From Ixodes scapularis (taxonomy: Eukaryota > Arthropoda > Arachnida > Ixodida > Ixodidae), in the NCBI RefSeq assembly GCF_016920785.2, contig NW_024609884.1, positions 36,313,035 through 36,377,034 on the forward strand: a stretch of 64,000 nucleotides of DNA, in the 5' to 3' direction. Positions 61,474-64,000 of the stretch are shown here, in pieces. The notes beneath the pieces were generated by a model. The model saw only the letters and a list, made by a program, of their open reading frames with translations, was not told where the DNA came from and made no database searches. The stretch's first letter is position 1. Every line of letters begins with the position of its first letter. The translations under genes and the position numbers were made by a program.

Positions 61474-61840
61474 CGACGCCTAGGACAATGCCTAGAGGAC
61501 GACGTCTAGGAGTACCTCAAAGACGACTTCTAGGACGCCACCTAGAGGACGACGTCTAGGATGACCTCAAGGACGACTTCTAGGACGACCTCGAGGACGA
61601 CTCCTAGAGGATGACGTCTAGTTTGACCTCAAGGACAACTTCTAGAATGACCTCGAGGACGATGCCTAGGACGACATCGAGGACGACTTCTAGGACGACC
61701 TCGAGAATGACATTGAGGACGACGCCTAGAGGACGACCTCAAGGGTGACTTCTAGGATGACCTCGAGGACAACTCCTAGGACGACCTCGAGGACGACCTC
61801 GAGGACGACTTCTAGGACGACCTTGAGGACGATGCCTAGA
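61474..61840 (+). repeat. Tandem repeat built on a 12-bp unit
   Basis: About 30 imperfect units of GACGACNTCNAG, alternating between GACGACCTCGAG and GACGACTTCTAG, with occasional insertions of CCTAGAG. Strong purine bias on this strand. Stops occur in the frame reading GAC GAC, so it is not clearly coding. Confidence 0.85.
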
Positions 61841-61942
61841 GATGACAACAAGGGATGAGGACCTCACTATCTAATAATGCCAAGGAAGGCTGACTCATGC
61901 TGGTTGCCCCCTCTTTTTATTTTTATTTATTCATATCTGCCA

Positions 61943-62186
61943 GCGGCCTCGGTGGCTCCGAGGCGAGAGCGCTGGCCTACGGATCCCCATGTGGCGGGTT
62001 CGCATCCCGGCCGAAGTGCTCGCAATCTGATGGAGGCTTATTGCGGAGAAGGCGCCGTGTAACCAAGCTTTCGGTTGCACGTCAAAAGATCCCCAGGTGG
62101 TTGAAATTAATCCTCAGTCCTCCGCTGGGGCATGCCAGATACCCGTCGTTGGTTTGGCACGTAAAACTCCCAAATTTGACTTTTAC
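61943..62186 (+). mobile_element. tRNA-derived SINE, copy 2
   Basis: Same body as copy 1, B box GGTTCGCATCC with one change. Flanked by a perfect 12-bp target duplication TCATATCTGCCA (61931-61942 and 62187-62198). The perfect duplication suggests fairly recent insertion. Confidence 0.92.
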
Positions 62187-62237
62187 TCATATCTGCCACG
62201 ACAAATGGGAAGCTTTCTGTCAACATCCGCAGATGCA

Positions 62238-63450
62238 TTTTAGAGCGCAGCTCTTAGGCGCCCGTTTCCGGCTTGACCGGCGTCGGCGTAACCGCGCGGT
62301 GCATTATGGGAAATGTCCTATAATGCACTGCGCGAGCCCCCCCCCCCCCCCCCCCGAGGTCACGTGACCCCCCGAAGTCACGTGACCCCCTGAGGTCACG
62401 TGACCCCCCCCCCCCCCCCCCCGATGACGTCATCGTCGCTGATGATATCACCGGCATCTGCATCGTCATCGTCATCATCACTGATGACGTCATCAGTGAC
62501 GTCACTGATGACGTCACCGGCATCTGCATTGTCATCATCACTGATGACGTCACCGGCACCCGCATCATCGTCATCACTGATGACGTCACCGACATCCGCA
62601 TCGTCATCAGTAACGTTACTGATGACGTCACCGGCATCTGCATCGTCATCAGTGACGTCACCGACATCCGCATCGTCATCATCATCATAACTGACGACGT
62701 CATCAGTGACGTCACTAATGACGTCATCGGTGTCCGCATCGTCATCATCACTGATGACGTCATCAGTGACGTCACTGATGACATCATCAGCACAGAGCCG
62801 TATATGGGGAGAGTTTGGTCAGTCTATGATCTCGCTGCCGTAACGCTCTCCTCCCGAGCGAGCCAATCAGCACGCGGCGCAGAGCGAGAGGCATGAGCGC
62901 ATGCGCGCGAACTCCCGGCTGCTCGCAGCTGAGTGGGGAAGGCCGCCATCTTCGATCATTCTCCCGGCGGAATGCGTGGGATCGGCATCTAAATTTCGAT
63001 TATTGCCTTTTATATCGCTGGCTCTGGCAAGAAAATGACATTCTGTTATTCCTCGGTGGGTTAAAAAGCTAATAAATGAAGATTTTTCGGTGTATGGCCA
63101 CGAACTTTTATTCAGGCGAAAAAAGAAGCCGGCCCGTAGCAGACGACGCGTAGCCTCAGCAGCGCTCTTCTCCGACCAGTCTCCGACAGCGTTGCTCAAA
63201 AATGGCTGTCGTCTCCTCTCTGCTTCTTTATTTCTCTCTCGCTCCTTCGGCGCTCTCCTCCCTTTCATTTACTTTTCTCCTCTCCCGCGCCTTCGTCGCC
63301 ACACCCACTGGCCAAACTCTCCCAATATACGGCTCTGCATCAGCATTGTCATCGTCACGTGACCCCCCCCCCCCCCCCCCCCCCCAGTACCCTTCCCTCC
63401 TCCTCCTCAAGAGCTGCGCTCTAATTAGGCGTTACAGGGAGTTGTTAACG
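62238..63450 (+). repeat. Copy 5 of the AGAGCGCAGCTCT family, TGACGTCA array
   Basis: Head TTAGAGCGCAGCTCTTAGG at 62241, then GGCTTGACCGGCGTCGGCG and a palindromic CATTATGGG...CCTATAATG. 62356-62403 has three GTCACGTGAC boxes between C runs. 62423-62792 is an array of GATGACGTCATC / GTGACGTCAC boxes with ATCGTCATC spacers. A hAT element (62793-63337) cuts the array. The tail is CAAGAGCTGCGCTCTAATT at 63407 and GTTACAGGGAGTTGTTAACG. Confidence 0.85.
62793..63337. mobile_element. hAT MITE with perfect 8-bp target duplication
   Basis: The ends CAGAGCCGTATATGGGGAG and (complement) CAGAGCCGTATATTGGGAG; the target duplication is CATCAGCA at 62785-62792 and 63338-63345. 545 bp, GC-rich. It contains a CCAAT box (AGCCAATCAGC, 62851) and a GCCGCCATCTT motif (62943) of the kind found in promoters. 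Confidence 0.9.
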
Positions 63451-64000
63451 GCTTTCACTTTTTTTCCTAGATCCTAGCGCATAACAGCTTCGCTGTAAAA
63501 AAATAGCCTATCGCCTAACACACTGTTTACAAACAAGCAGGAGTTTTCCCACACCAGGTGTGGGCACTGTGAATGCGCAGAAACCAAATTTGCTTGAAGT
63601 AAAGTATCTGCGCATGTGCTGTGCCAACAACAGCGTCACCGCATGTCAGAGCTGCACGTTGGTGTATACGTTGAGCTGCAAATGCTGATTATTTAAAGCC
63701 TCCTTCTGAGCTGAGAAAGCTTAAAAACAGCAGTTACAAACAAATGACTAAAATAATGTATGCCTTAAAACTGTTTCAAACCATCTAAAAAGTTGCATGT
63801 TTGTGTTAACGAGTTTGGAAGAAGATTATTTTTAAGATAGCTACAAGAAAAATCAATACAGTATGCCTAGCTATCAGTCTGCCTGAGTGACAAACTCAAA
63901 AATGTAATTATAAAAGCTAAAAACAGGTTTAATGCAAGGTATCAGAAATCGGGGAGTACAAGAGGTTGCAGAACAAAAAATGCAATGCCAATGACAGAAC
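63451..64000 (-). other. No gene recognised
   Basis: AT-rich end of the window. An inverted pair CACACCAGGTGTGG at 63550 is a short palindrome. Nothing else. Confidence 0.4.

Noticed and set aside
62254..62793. 179-codon methionine/threonine/serine-rich frame on the - strand
   Set aside because: It is a reading of the TGACGTCA/ATCGTCATC array and has no natural protein composition.

Overview
This is a eukaryotic, intron-rich, transposon-packed window. Large introns (up to about 14 kb), a dense crowd of short terminal-inverted-repeat elements, CR1/L2-like and Penelope-like retroelement tails, tRNA-derived SINEs and the divergence of the two conserved genes from their vertebrate orthologues fit an arthropod genome. 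An ixodid tick is my best guess; that is an inference from repeat style, not proof.

Two conserved protein genes face each other. NSUN2, a tRNA/mRNA cytosine-5 methyltransferase, runs on the + strand. Fourteen exons (5072 to 34565) encode everything from SAM-binding motif I to the stop codon, 538 codons with all splice phases compatible; the first exons lie left of the window. WDR59, a subunit of the GATOR2 complex that controls TORC1, runs on the - strand. Its last four exons plus a probable 27-nt microexon lie between 54464 and 36706 and encode the zinc-binding C-terminus. The two stop codons are about 2.1 kb apart (convergent genes).

The rest is mostly mobile DNA. At 1242-3405 there is a complete but decayed piggyBac transposon with TTAA target duplications. 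NSUN2 introns hold a THAP-domain ORF inside a segment bounded by inverted repeats (7954-10918), two LINE 3' ends, Tc1/mariner foldbacks, hAT and Mutator-like pieces, a piggyBac fragment, a long CA tract, and a 46-copy 32-bp minisatellite that grew inside a transposon (29666-31121). WDR59 introns and flanks hold many TTAA-flanked MITEs, a nested hAT, a Penelope-like endonuclease fragment between inverted arms, and two SINEs with 12-bp target duplications.

The most unusual material is a dispersed repeat family found five times (about 7078, 23330, 28187, 50886 and 62238). All copies share a terminal sequence containing AGAGCGCAGCTCT. In four of them the interior is a local array of perfect palindromes: GTCACGTGAC, TGACGTCA or CCCGCTAAATTTAGCGGG. 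I could not run searches or folding programs. Element families are assigned from termini, target duplications and translated motifs only.
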